In this document: one piece after another, positions 19,692 to 30,199 of the stretch
How the letters are laid out: each line of letters begins with the position of its first letter
How positions within the stretch are numbered: position 1 is the stretch's first letter
From: Phytophthora colocasiae
Taxonomy: Eukaryota; Oomycota; Peronosporomycetes; Peronosporales; Peronosporaceae
DNA: 64,000 nucleotides
Reading direction: 5' to 3'
Assembly (NCBI GenBank): GCA_018806915.1
Contig: JAGKQI010000105.1
Coordinates: 3,844,001 to 3,908,000 of the forward strand
Notes under the pieces: model-generated
Told to the model about the DNA's origin: nothing
Seen by the model: the letters and a program-made list of their open reading frames with translations, nothing else
Database searches by the model: none
Position numbers and translations under genes: made by a program

Positions 19692-22488
19692 TCATCGTGC
19701 ACGTACCAATCGACTGGAATTTCTTGAGCTATTCCTCGAGTTAGTTGCAGTGGGGACGAACTGCACAACAGACAACGTTAGGCAAGTGAAGCAGCTAGGG
19801 CAAAGCCATGGCAAATAACGTACAATGCTGTTGCTCTCCCGTCGAGCCATCTCTTCTTCAGACTCCTCTGTCAAAGGGGGAAACGGAGGCGAATCTCGCA
19901 GATTGAGTGGCATATCGTCGCTGTAGGTATCATCGTAATCGAAATCGTCGTCCTCCTCGTCATCGTCCAAGTCGTCTCTAGCACCGATTCGAAGACTCAA
20001 CAGCTCCGTCGTCTGTCGAATCTGCTCCACCATATTCGTGATCTCTGCCAAGGCTGCCGGGATCAAATCCATGGTTAATTCGGAGCGACTGAGTCTCCTC
20101 GAGACGGAGTCAATTGTTCGTCGAGGACCAGGAGGTTCCAGGGGTCCTTGGCTGGTCGATTGTCGCGAAAGACCCGAACTCTTACGCGTCATAGTCGACC
20201 GCTTTTGGAATACATTCCGAGCACTGGAGCCGCTAAGTGGTCTGGAAAAATGCGCCAAGTCTCGAGTGCTGTCTCCAGCCGAGATCATTTCAATTGAAGG
20301 CGTACGTTGCGAGTCTTCGCGGACTGACGGGCGCATCAACACACGGGCTTGTCGTGGGACGACTGCCCGAGACATTCGGCGTACAGGTTTGGACGCTCGA
20401 TCGGCGATATCTTTGAGTTTATCCCCCAGCTTTTTCGCTCGATAGATGGTACGAAGTGACACAGACATCCGCCGCTGCTTGAGAGACTTCTCTACGACCA
20501 ACGTGAGCTGGTTATGCACTTTTGCCTTCTCAGCGGGAGATTGAATGTTCATGTTGTCCAACTGACGTTTGATCACCGTTCGCTTCATCCGTTCACCGAA
20601 TTCTGGATATTCTGCGGCGATTTCGTTAAACGCATGCTTGCTGAGAACGTTCAAGTCGCAAATGTTGACCGCTCGGACTGTGTTAGTACGCCGCACGTCG
20701 ATCACTAGGGCTGTTTCTCCGAAGAAGTTACCATCTCGCAAATAAATTCGTTTATCCGAGTTCGAGGGGTCCGGAATCAAAATCTCAACCAGACCTTTCC
20801 GGACAATGAACATTTCTTTGCCGATATCATCGCAGTAAATAATGGTATCGCCTGGCAGATACACAGCCGTCTCCAGAGCAAGACATACTTTACCCAAAAA
20901 CCGCGAGTCCGACCCAGCGAAGAACGGGACGGTTTTCAATAGATCCTTATACAAGTGCAATGCGATGGTCGTCTTCAGTGGCTTGGAAATGCCAGGTTGA
21001 TTCAGCAACATCATGTCAGAATACGCGCGTTGCTAGACAAACAAAAGAATAAATTCGGTTAGTCAAGACAAAAAGTTAAATCCTAGTGGAGAACCTACGT
21101 TGATCCAGAGGTAGTCGTAATTCCTGCGTACACGATGCTGCAATTCCTCCGGCAGTTCGTAATACTTCATTTCAGCCTTGATCATATCCATCCGATTCCG
21201 GAATTGAGCTTTTTGCTGATCCCAGCTCATAAGCAACGCAAGAACGTTGCCAAACAGGAAGGACGAAAAGACGGTCCCCAACATAAACACAGTGATGCTC
21301 ATGTAATAAAGCTCGATGTTGGCGTTCAACTCGGGGTTTTGCAGCCTCGCGATGCTCGAATACGTTGTGCTTTCGCCGATTCCTAGAAACATGAGCATGA
21401 TGGTATGCACACATTGAACGTACATTGGTGCCAGCTGGAAGTTGCAGTACGTGCAAGTTAGAATGGTAGTAATTCGAAAAAGGATTGCGCGCACTTACCT
21501 CTTCCTCCGTGCATACCAATTGATCGTGTGGATCGTAGCATTCGTTAAACAGGCTAGCCCATAGGCACGCGAAGAGATGTAAACCCATGGCAAGACCCAA
21601 GAAACTGACGATGAGATTGTAGTACTTGGCGTATTCGCGAAGGTACTTCAGTAAACGGCCAATACGCAGGAGTTTGGGGATCTTCTGGAGTTTTACGATC
21701 TTTAAAGACTTGCCAGAGGATGGAACGAAAAGCACCAAAGGGAAATTCGAGATGAGATCCACGATAAACCAAGAATGGAAGTACTTGCGCGCTACTCGCT
21801 TGGGATCCATCACCACTTCGCCATTTGTAACAATACCCGTCCGTAAGGTCATTACCATATCTGTAATGAAGTAGACGTCGATAAACGTGTTCATGCCGTT
21901 CAAATTGGTCCAATCTACGAACTGGAAACCAATGATGAACGGGATCTAAAAAATGGTCATGAGTGAGTCCTACAATTGAATACATTTTCGAATCCCAACA
22001 AATACGTACCATCACGCACACATACAGAACCAAACATACAGTCGTAACTTCCCACGCTCGACGCACCTTGGAGTTTGGGTGAATCATAAAGCGACTCGTG
22101 TTGAGCTTCCGATCGTGATAAATGTCGATGGCATGAACGTTCATCGACTGAGCTAGCACCGCCAATTTGCCGATCACCTTCCAACTCTTATGCTTGTCGG
22201 TCTCAGTAAATTCAATTGCTTTAATCGTCTGGATGGCTGAGTCGTTCGTCTGGCGTGGTTGGTTCTTGCTTCCTGCATTCTCGTCTGTGGTCGACCCACA
22301 AATGCTAGATTCTGGTCTGTGGATACTATTGGCGATGCAAGCTTGGCCATAACTACATCCTCTTCACCTGTGGGTTCCTCATCTTTATCTGGTGAAGTCC
22401 TTGAGGCTTCTCTGATTACAGTATCGCTTTCTGGAACTACGCGGCTACTTGCACTGATATCGCTGCTTGGTCCTTTCATACTGCCCAT
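19692..22488 (-). CDS. Cyclic-nucleotide-gated-like ion channel
   Basis: Six-segment channel with a C-terminal cyclic-nucleotide-binding domain. Introns at 22009-21946, 21498-21435 and 21098-21033 (64-66 nt, GT..AG) join in phase. Segments run from TTVCLVLYVCVM (S1) through a basic S4-like VKLQKIPKLLRIGRLLKYL to the pore helix and filter HTIMLMFLGIGES and a last segment SSFLFGNVLALL. The binding domain shows GKEMFIVRKGLVEIL and DGNFFGETALVIDVRRTNTV. The C-terminus is long, Ser/Arg-rich, then acidic. An N-terminal frame begins with ATG 22488 but does not join the S1 frame directly (change somewhere at 22280-22190), so the first 80-100 residues are uncertain. A possible 63-nt intron near 19830-19765 is in frame either way. 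Confidence 0.8.
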
Positions 22489-22689
22489 GTTGCACTACTA
22501 CGGGCCAAGTCGACTGAAGGTTAGACACTTGTCTGTCAGCGTCCCTACATCGCACCGTTTTTGGTAGCGGAAATAGTTGTCGTCCAACATGCTTGAAACG
22601 GATCAAAAGCGGTTCCAAACAGAGAAGCAGTTCAATGCAAATGCACTCTATTGGTTTGTCTATTATCCTAACCGCCCATAGATCGAGTC

Positions 22690-24318
22690 TTACAGCACAC
22701 ATTCAAACCACTTGACAGGCTTTTTGGCAGAACTGAAGAGTCCATCGCCGTTGTAGAACGTCGTGTCTGCGTGGTTGAGATGTGTGACGTAAAACTGGTC
22801 GAGATAGTGATTTCCGAACTGATCCAGCGGGAAGCCACCAGCACAGCTTTGGAACTCCACCATACCGTCGTTGTCACTTGACTTGTGAGGAATTCCAGCA
22901 CCTAACAACCAGTACTGCGGCTGGTAGACAGAGAGCAGTCCTGAGTACGAGTCACTGCACAGTGCTGCATGCACGTGAGTCCGGTAGACTTCCTGAGCTG
23001 CAGCGTACGCGTCGTCCAGCTCCAAACTGTGCTCCCCGCCTTCATATGCCAGCGACAATGTAGCACCGAGCACTGGGCATTGTCCCGTGACGTTTCCTAT
23101 AGCCTCCATTAGAACCGTATGTTCTCCATTGCAAGATTCCTGAGCGAAATCAGAGCCCATACTGCCCTTCATCGGGGGACTCGTGGCAATCCACGAACTG
23201 CTGTTAGTGAGGCTGCACTTCCCATTAGCGATAGCTCCTGCGAGCATTAATCCGCCCATGGAGTGTGTGACGACAATTGTGTCTGCAATTTCAGTTGGTG
23301 ATCCAGATTCCGTCACGGAGGCAGCGAGATCGCACAAAATTTGTTGCTGGGTCTCGTTGTTCCAACCAATTCGCTTGGAATTCCAGATAATATACTTGAA
23401 GTCCGTGCAGCACGGCGCGTGCTCCGTCAAATTACCCCAATAGTAAGTGAACGAGTCCTGCAGTTCCTCCTTAGCGTAATCGATTCCCAGGCCGTGAATA
23501 AAGAGACATGGGCGTGGCGTCGAGCGACAGGAGCACGTTGTGTCTGCGAGATCGACATCGGAGCCGAAGAAGTCCCAGCTCCTCGATTCACTATTAGGGA
23601 TCACATCGCCAGTCAGTAAGGCAATTGTAGTTTCAGTCACTGCCGTGGCGTTCACAATCTTCTCGCAGTCTTTCGCCGCGCTCACAGTCAGCTTCGGAGC
23701 CGTAATCTTCACACGTTTCTTCAAATACTTGACATCAAACTCCATGTCGCTGCCGTAAACGTGAACTCCCGAAGAACCAGAAGCACAAACAGCCAGGTTT
23801 AGTCCTCGGAAATTGACCTTGAACAAGTTCCCCGGCGTGCATTTGATCTTGGCACCGTCCAAGGTGGCATTTCCCGCCGGTGTAGCATCGTTTAGAGCCG
23901 GAAGCATGTCGCTGAAAGGCGGTAGAGCCCGTACTTCTGCGCATTGAGATGCTGATGATGAAGCTTGGGTTTGGTCGGTCTCGGAAGTGATAGCCGTGGA
24001 GTAGGCGATGCCGTCCACCATCGAGTACCGCGTGAGCGTCGAGCCTTCATTGAAGTCCACGTATCCGTCGTACGAGACGCTGAGGCCGTCTTTGGACACG
24101 ATGGGGTTGGCGTACACGTCGAACTCCTGTTGTCCGTAAACCTGCATCGAGCCGCGTTTGAGCCTAAAGTGGAGTTTCAAGGATGGCCATTCCGTGGCGC
24201 TGGTCCGAAGGTCCCCGTGAACGGTTCCTTTGCTCTTTTGCGCTGCGGAAGTGGTGAAAACAATGAAAACCACGCAGAAGACTGCAATGCACCGGAAAGA
24301 ATACGTGGTTAACCGCAT
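22690..24318 (-). CDS. Secreted alpha/beta serine hydrolase
   Basis: This single-exon product of 542 residues has an N-terminal signal peptide (hydrophobic CIAVFCVVFIVFTTSAA). The second half is an alpha/beta hydrolase: the oxyanion strand PCLFIHGLGID, a nucleophile elbow THSMGG with Ser353, a candidate acid in SSDNDGMVEF and a candidate His516 in LNHADTTF. Many cysteines and N-glycosylation sequons (NATL, NLTE, NETQ, NSSS, NVTG) agree with secretion. The first half (about 30-270) is a beta-rich region of unknown fold. The reaction is probably ester or lipid hydrolysis; the substrate is unknown. It has an intact frame beside a cluster of dead transposons. Confidence 0.8.
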   Translation of the reverse strand: MRLTTYSFRCIAVFCVVFIVFTTSAAQKSKGTVHGDLRTSATEWPSLKLHFRLKRGSMQVYGQQEFDVYANPIVSKDGLSVSYDGYVDFNEGSTLTRYSMVDGIAYSTAITSETDQTQASSSASQCAEVRALPPFSDMLPALNDATPAGNATLDGAKIKCTPGNLFKVNFRGLNLAVCASGSSGVHVYGSDMEFDVKYLKKRVKITAPKLTVSAAKDCEKIVNATAVTETTIALLTGDVIPNSESRSWDFFGSDVDLADTTCSCRSTPRPCLFIHGLGIDYAKEELQDSFTYYWGNLTEHAPCCTDFKYIIWNSKRIGWNNETQQQILCDLAASVTESGSPTEIADTIVVTHSMGGLMLAGAIANGKCSLTNSSSWIATSPPMKGSMGSDFAQESCNGEHTVLMEAIGNVTGQCPVLGATLSLAYEGGEHSLELDDAYAAAQEVYRTHVHAALCSDSYSGLLSVYQPQYWLLGAGIPHKSSDNDGMVEFQSCAGGFPLDQFGNHYLDQFYVTHLNHADTTFYNGDGLFSSAKKPVKWFECVL

Positions 24319-24356
24319 GATGTACGTGATTCAGCTCGGTTAACCGCAGCTTTCGG

Positions 24357-24374
24357 GCAAAATGTGTTGTGAGC
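24357..24374 (-). promoter_or_regulatory. Oomycete initiator-like element of the hydrolase gene
   Basis: On the minus strand GCTCACAACACATTTTGC lies 39-56 nt before the ATG. It fits the oomycete Inr plus flanking promoter region consensus in its outer parts (GCTCA and CAWTTT) but not in the middle. Spacing to the start codon is typical of intron-poor oomycete genes. Confidence 0.5.
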
Positions 24375-24999
24375 TGTAATCAGCTGTCGGCGGTATTATT
24401 CGCTTTAACCGTACGGTTTGTCGGGAGGGTGGGAATTGTGTGGTCACTGTCGAAAAACGTGATGGACTGTTGAGTATTTTCGTGTTGCATGTTGCTGTCC
24501 GCCGGTCGATCTCCACATGGCATCACGCTGGACAAGGGCTCGCGTCACGAGCAACGGGCTGGAGGACGAGCGCTTGGCCGTTGCGAGTTGCAGAGCACTG
24601 CCTGAATGTTGTTGTTCATGTTAGCCGGTGCAGTCCTGGACCAGGACTCCTGGTAGTACCAGGCTGGTACAGTGTACTACCAGTGGTAGCTCTGCCCAGT
24701 TTTCATTGCCAAGTTTCGTTTCTATATTTCCAGGTGTCAACTTTCCCTGCTTCTTTGCGTACCACACACAAAATTACTCTATAGGAACAACAAACTACTT
24801 CATGAAGTAGAAGATCTCTCTTCATTTTCTAAATGCTCTCTCATTCAGGGTCTGGACGCTTGACGTTGACCGTCAACTTATCATAAGTCGCCGAGTTGTA
24901 ATTGATACGGACCGTATCACGGTTTTGTAGGGCATTCCCAGTGCTAAAATATGATACCGGTACCAGCAATGACACCGAAAGAAGATTTGCACATTGCAG
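24375..24999. other. Gap between hydrolase gene and hAT element
   Basis: No gene is supported. Two small palindromes are visible: AGTCCTGG-A-CCAGGACT at 24632-24648, and arms CTGGTAGTAC/GTACTACCAG at 24650-24659 and 24674-24683. Confidence 0.5.
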
Positions 25000-25367
25000 C
25001 TTGCAGCCAGGGGTTCCGAAAAATACTCGGAAGTGGAAATATATTCCGTATTTTCGGTGAAATTATTTATTTCACGGTTCCTGGGACAAGAATAAATTAT
25101 TTACGGAGATGTCACGACTAGAATGAATTATTTATTTTATTATTCAAAACCTTCCATCCATTATATTTAATGTACAACCACACCTACTCATTTGAGTTCA
25201 AGTATATCATGCTAAAACGCCATTTACTTAAACCTGTAAAAGTTATTAAGCAATAGTGTCCAGTAGTTGCCTCAATGGTACCAGTTCATCATAAAGGATC
25301 ACTTTTCTTTTATCCAGCATCGCTGAAAACTTCTCCCAACCGCCAACCCAGCGTTTAACCAGCAGAA

Positions 25368-27569
25368 ATGGTGCGCGAAACCACTCTTATGCTTCCTCAG
25401 GGGAAACAGGGGATCTTTACGCCGAAGCAAGTGGCTCAGTTCTTTTTTACACGCATAGTTGATGACAATAACGACCCTACGGGATACTTTGAGTGCAAGG
25501 CGTGCGGGAAATCCCGCAAACAAACTCAAGGAACTGGCTACACTAACCTAGTAGGTCATGTTCGCGTCGAACATCCGACGTACGAGCGTGAAATGGAGAG
25601 CGCTTCCGCTACTTCTACTGGGTCTTTCATCCCTGGGTTCGACAGAAGGCGTCAAACCGGTTTGGGTGGATGGAGTGGGTGGTAAAAGCAAATCTCCCAC
25701 TGGCCTTTGTTGAAAACCCGCTCTCGCGCCGGTAAGGACAAGAATTTAAATCGGTACCAGTACTTGAAGATTAATTTATGGATCTTGTATTTTGTGTACA
25801 GATACACTAACTTGGCGCCAGTGTCAGTGGACACGTTGCGAAGCAACATGGAGGCAGTGACGCGGGAGGTGGAAACTATCATCGGTACTGAAATGCCAAA
25901 CGATTTTGGCCTGATGCTGGACGGCTGGAGTAACGGCAGTGAGTTCTACCTTTGCTGTGTTTGCGGTGTACGTGAGCGAAGGCACCGCGCGGTACCCTCT
26001 TGTGTCGATGGCACCAGTGGTGCGAGGACCTGGTGATGACCATGGAGCAGAGACGTTGATGGAAGCTCTCTCAATTTTCCTCCCGTTTTTCGGAAACAGT
26101 TGTCGCAATGCCGGTTTCTAGTCGGCGACAATCTGCTCAGTCAACAAGCGGTTGGCCAACCTCATGGATGTCCCGCTTGTTGGCTGTGCAAAGTCACCGG
26201 CTGAACTCTGGCAAATGAAGGAGCTCCTGGCACCTTACGAGGACGATCTAGACATAATCCAGCGATTGATGAAAAGCTAAGGACCCTAAAGAGGGATCAA
26301 AGCTGAGGTAAGTTTTTGCCCTCTTTCCAATTGTATTTTGTGCTACCGTCGAGGGCGCTTGAATTTGCATCAAGCGCCCTGAAAAAATGCATCACCGGGA
26401 CGAAATGATGCATTTGTTTATTGCTCCTCGGTGCATCATTTGAGGCACTACTATGCACAGACGGTGCCGACAAGTTTGTCTACCGAACGCAACACACTTC
26501 TGGTAGGTTATCGAGTTTTCTACAAGGGCGACAGCAGGGTCGCGAGGAAGGCGGGAAGGAGCTCTCGAGGACGGCTACCAGGCATCTTGAATGAGTCGGA
26601 GGGTGTTCGGGGATACTTTTACGGTACGGCTAGGATGCGATTGTGGCAATCTGGTCAAGAGGACCTTCTAGAATTTACGACGCGTGCGACCTATGCAATT
26701 ATTACCGCCCCGGCTCCGAATGCATCATTTCGTCCCGGTGATGCATTTTTCAGGCGCTTGATGCAAATTCAATCGCCCTCGACGGTAATAATACCATTAA
26801 TTGCTCCTCTATATTAGATTATTGACTCCTTTACGGCCTGTGCTGCGCCAAGAACACGGTGGGGTTCTACCACGCCATGCTGCGCCGCTACTTCGAGCTA
26901 CGTGGTTTTCTTTCCATGGACAACGAAGACATCGCTGAGTTTTGCCCTCGCCAGCAACGCACAAGCGCCTGAAGGTACTTCTGGATGAGCTATCGGACTG
27001 TGAATCGGTGTCCTTGGCGTTGCAGAAGGATGACGTCGATCTTCTCGGGGCTCGAGATCTACTTGATGGTCTGATTGCTGTGAAGCCGATACTTAAGACG
27101 TATCTTGGTAAGTTTGCATTTTTCTAAAGGAAGTTTGAATTTCACTAACCAACAATTATTTTTTGTAGGAACGTCGGCAAATATTATTCACTCGCCATCA
27201 TTTGAGTCTGGATGCTGTAAGGTGCTAGCAGGTGAATCGGAAAGACTGTCCCGAGCCGAAAAGGCAGCTATGCAGCCGTTTGAGCGCGTGGAGGAGACTG
27301 GCTCAAGCGCTGAAGTGCAAATGTTGCAGTTGGAGAGTTTTGCAGAGCGCATTCTCAAAAAGCGCAAGGTGAAGGCTTCGGAAGTCAGCTATCCACTCGT
27401 CAGTGCAATCCCTCCCACGCCAAACAAAGTTGAACGCTTGTTTAGCGTTGCCAGGGCTATGATCGGACACGAGCGCCAGGCACTATCGCCTATAGCGGTT
27501 GAGATGCTGCTTTTCCTGAAAGTCAACGCCTCCTACTGGGGTGTGGAAGTCGTTGACAGATGCATTTAG
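25368..27569 (+). pseudogene. hAT transposase, frameshifted
   Basis: The start encodes a BED-type zinc finger (FECKACGKSRKQ with a later VGHVRVEHP). After a frame change near 25650, FGWMEWVVKANLPLAFVE leads into a 70-nt intron (25732-25801). The catalytic region has FGLMLDGWSNGSEFY and YVSEGTARYPLV; the hAT motif VGDN then SVNKRLANLMDVPLVGCA spans another frame change near 26130. A second intron begins GTAAGT at 26308 and contains the MITE; coding resumes near 26840 with KNTVGFYHAMLRRYFELRG. A third intron (27111 to about 27168) precedes the dimerisation domain IPPTPNKVERLFSVARAM and LLFLKVNASYW. At least three shifts make it inactive unless they are sequence errors. Confidence 0.82.
26346..26785. 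mobile_element. 440-bp MITE with about 67-bp inverted ends, TA target
   Basis: The left end CCGTCGAGGGCGCTTGAATT is matched by the reverse complement at 26785 for about 67 bp with a few differences. TA flanks both sides (26344-26345, 26786-26787), pointing to a Tc1/mariner-type mobiliser. Each terminal repeat itself contains a hairpin (GGGCGCTTGA, 7-nt spacer, TCAAGCGCCC). The interior has no transposase. It lies in a hAT intron, so it may have been neutral for that gene. Confidence 0.85.
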
Positions 27570-27781
27570 AAAACAGTACAGCAGCACATGAACTGACATC
27601 AAGGGACTGTGAGCAGTGCATGTTTCTCACGGTTCTTCGCGGTGATATCAATTATTTACTGCGACGTTTTGATAGTTCTCAATTATTGATTTCTTTGAGT
27701 TTCTTCCTGCAATGCGTTACGGGCTGGAGTCCAATGGAGAAAATGAGTATCAGTACAATATTCTGAACCCCTGCTTGCAGC

Positions 27782-28782
27782 ACATGTAGCACTGGCACTG
27801 CCAAAGTTGAGTTTTGGCCGACCAAACCCGAACAACTTGGGCTGTAGATCTTATGTAGAACGCTCTCTCCGCGCTGGAGAGAGGTCCTGATAAGTGTAAG
27901 TACCTCGTTGAACATGAAGTTCTTCAATGTTGTACTTCGAAGCATGTCCGAATACAATTTTAGAGGCTTTAAAAGAAGATGGGGTCTTTAAAGGTTTCTC
28001 GAGATGGCTGTTCACTCAAAGCATTTACTTAGTGAACTACGTTGGCCCTGGAAGGCTCACGCAAAACATTTACGTAGTGAACTACGTTAGCCCTGGAAGG
28101 CGCGAAGCACCAGGCTGGGACTCACAGTCGAAAATAAATACTACCATAATATGGTACCGGTAGTATTTATTTTCGACTGTGTACCTCATAAACTTAATGC
28201 GGTTTTGTCTAGCAAGTTTCGACGTACCTCATAAACTTAATGCGGTACACCGTCCACTTACCTTGTGGTTAATGCGGTTTTGACAAGAATGTACCACATG
28301 ATCGCTAGTGTTGTCGCTATCCACCATGCTTGGCATGTACTACATGTAGTAAAATCGAAAGCTTCAATTCAAAGCACTGCAGGTGGAGCTTCCTACAGTC
28401 CTAAGGCACCCCTCGGACGAGACTTTCCGGGTAGAGCCGATAATTTCGGTAAAACTGTCTCACCCTTTTTTTGGAGACGGTATTACCGATAATATTGGTT
28501 CCATCAGCCCACATCCGTTATTATGGAGCCGTAACGGACAGCTCGTAGTTGCCGGCTCCCATTCAAAAGACGCCGTACTTTAGAGGGTCGCCCGGTTCCA
28601 TAATCCTTTGATTTCATTGGCTGACCAAACGACTGCTGGGTCGCGACCTTCTAAATCGTCGCTTTGCCTGTCAGCATTGATTCGGTACACTGCTTCAACA
28701 GTGAGAGCAGCGGGAGCTTTGTTCATTTCCTTTTATCCCTGCAACCCTCGCTACAACATCCAACTACGAACTTCTTTCAACA
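27782..28782. repeat. Repeat-rich spacer between the two hAT elements
   Basis: It holds a 45-bp-spaced direct repeat (CATTTACTTAGTGAACTACG at 28022 and its near copy at 28067), a long palindrome (28124-28180), and two copies of GTACCTCATAAACTTAATGC (28181, 28224) with a partial third near 28268. It also has a subterminal stem-loop region at 28430-28525 that may be the 5' end of the second hAT element. I found no matching right end, so that element's borders are not fixed. Confidence 0.6.
28124..28180. repeat. 57-bp snap-back palindrome
   Basis: Two 22-bp perfect arms (ACAGTCGAAAATAAATACTA plus CC, and its complement) enclose a 13-nt spacer. It stands alone between direct repeats. Confidence 0.9.
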
Positions 28783-29638
28783 ATGCTTCCTAACCATCCA
28801 AGCATTAAGGAGGCCATCGACAGTTTTCAACCCCCCAGTGGATACGTAGTGGTGCCGCCTCGACGGAACGAGAACTCGTTGATATTCGAGTTTGGCGTCC
28901 GAATTTCGGAAGCCCCTACCCCTGCTACTTCAATTGCTCCAGGAGCACCATCTGTGTGGATGTGCTTAGCTGCGGATGCTTGCAGAGGGAAAAAATGTTT
29001 TCTATCCGCTATCTGCTGGTAAAACTTCCAAGGCGACGAAACATCTACGCGAGGTCCACGGTATTGTTTCCAAAAAGACTCAAGTAGAGGACGGGAAGAA
29101 GCGCTCCAGAGATGAGGAGATTGACCGCGTTCGTATGTCACAGCTCTTTCGCACGGACCCTGGGTGTATGTACACGTTGCTGGAGACTTTACGCATCGTG
29201 AATAACAACCTCCCGTTCCGGTTGGCGGAATACGAAGAGCCTATCTCAGTTAGAGAATTGGTAATGAAGGACTGCATCTACGCTTCGGTCAACGCCAAGG
29301 TGGTAGCCCATGCTATCGTGGAGTTATATTCAGCATCCAAGAAATTTATTGTCGCTTTATTAGCCAAGAATCACATTGGTACTGCCGCTTCGTTTACCGT
29401 TGTACTCGATTTTTGGAGCCCGAAAGCCAAAACAGCCAAGTTCCTCGGTCTTCGTCTGTACTTCATCGATGAAAGCTATACTCTCCGCTCTATCCTGCTT
29501 GGTGTTCGGCACTTCAATCCAAGATACAGCGAACGTGCAGGCGGCATCCGTGGACCATTCATGCGTTGGGTTTCTGAGCTTTTAACCGACTTCGGCTTGA
29601 GCGCATCCGACTTATTTGGCTCAACGACTGATGCCGGT
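28783..29638 (+). pseudogene. hAT transposase, N-terminal part, split by G1
   Basis: The ATG at 28783 opens a BED zinc finger: VWMCLAADAC then TSKATKHLREVHGIV, with a one-base change at about 28985 inside a GGGAAAAAA run. The catalytic start FTVVLDFWSPKAKTAKFLG and the segment LLTDFGLSASDLFGSTTDAG follow, at which point the G1 LTR begins. The hAT consensus there continues with an SDVK-like stretch, which is exactly what resumes at 53954 after G1. The 5' leader has CATTTCCTTTTATCC, a weak initiator-like string at about 28724. Confidence 0.85.
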
Positions 29639-30098
29639 TGTAATGGGTCTCCCTAGACCTATTAGGTGGCGTACACGTGCGCTTACGTGTATGAGGAAGC
29701 GTGCAATTAGAATAGACTTAATTTAAGTATACTTATTTAAATAAGTATAATTAAATCAAATATAACTAAATTAAACTGCAAAATACCGTAAAATGAGAAC
29801 TGTTATTGAATTTGGCATAAGCCAATTATGGACCTCCTAAAACTGTTTGTTATCTATTTCTAAAGGGTCTGCCAACGTGTGGTTGGCAGAAACTCTGCTC
29901 AGTGATTGGTAGAAATCCGTTACTTTCTACCAATAATATGCACAAATGCACACGAACCATCCAATAATGTGGTTCGCCCATGTATCCATTGGTGTGTACA
30001 GCACACCAAGGTCTGAGGCCCATTTCCAACCTCTAACAGTTATCCTAACTGTTAGAGTTACAAGTGGTACAACCACTTGTACGTGTAACCCCGTTACA
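29639..30098 (-). repeat. G1 3' LTR
   Basis: 460 bp, nearly identical to 53488-53947. The polypurine tract (minus-strand GGGGGGATGG, about 30101-30112) adjoins it. The LTR contains several perfect stems, for example 30033-30055 (10 bp) and 30060-30080 (9 bp). Confidence 0.95.
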
Positions 30099-30199
30099 CC
30101 ATCCCCCCGTTAAGATTCGACGTATCGGTCTCGATACGTCAATCAACAGAACTTGACAAGACCGTCAAGTTCCCGAGAGAAATCCGAGTTCATTTCGCA

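Larger units (their letters stand above)
25008..27773 (+). mobile_element. hAT DNA transposon with 8-bp target duplication
   Basis: Ends are CAGGGGTTCCGAAAAAT (25008 onward) and, reversed, CAGGGGTTCAGAATAT (ending 27773). Perfect 8-bp duplications CTTGCAGC flank them (25000-25007, 27774-27781), as expected for hAT. The transposase gene inside has a BED zinc finger and a C-terminal dimerisation domain. An independent 440-bp MITE sits within one of its introns. Confidence 0.92.

Noticed and set aside
26431..26817. Frame of 128 codons inside the MITE
   Set aside because: It crosses the MITE terminal repeat and has no similarity to a transposase.
28390..28780. Left terminal inverted repeat of the second hAT element
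   Set aside because: Plausible stem-loop sequence, but no matching right end or 8-bp duplication could be found after 55416.
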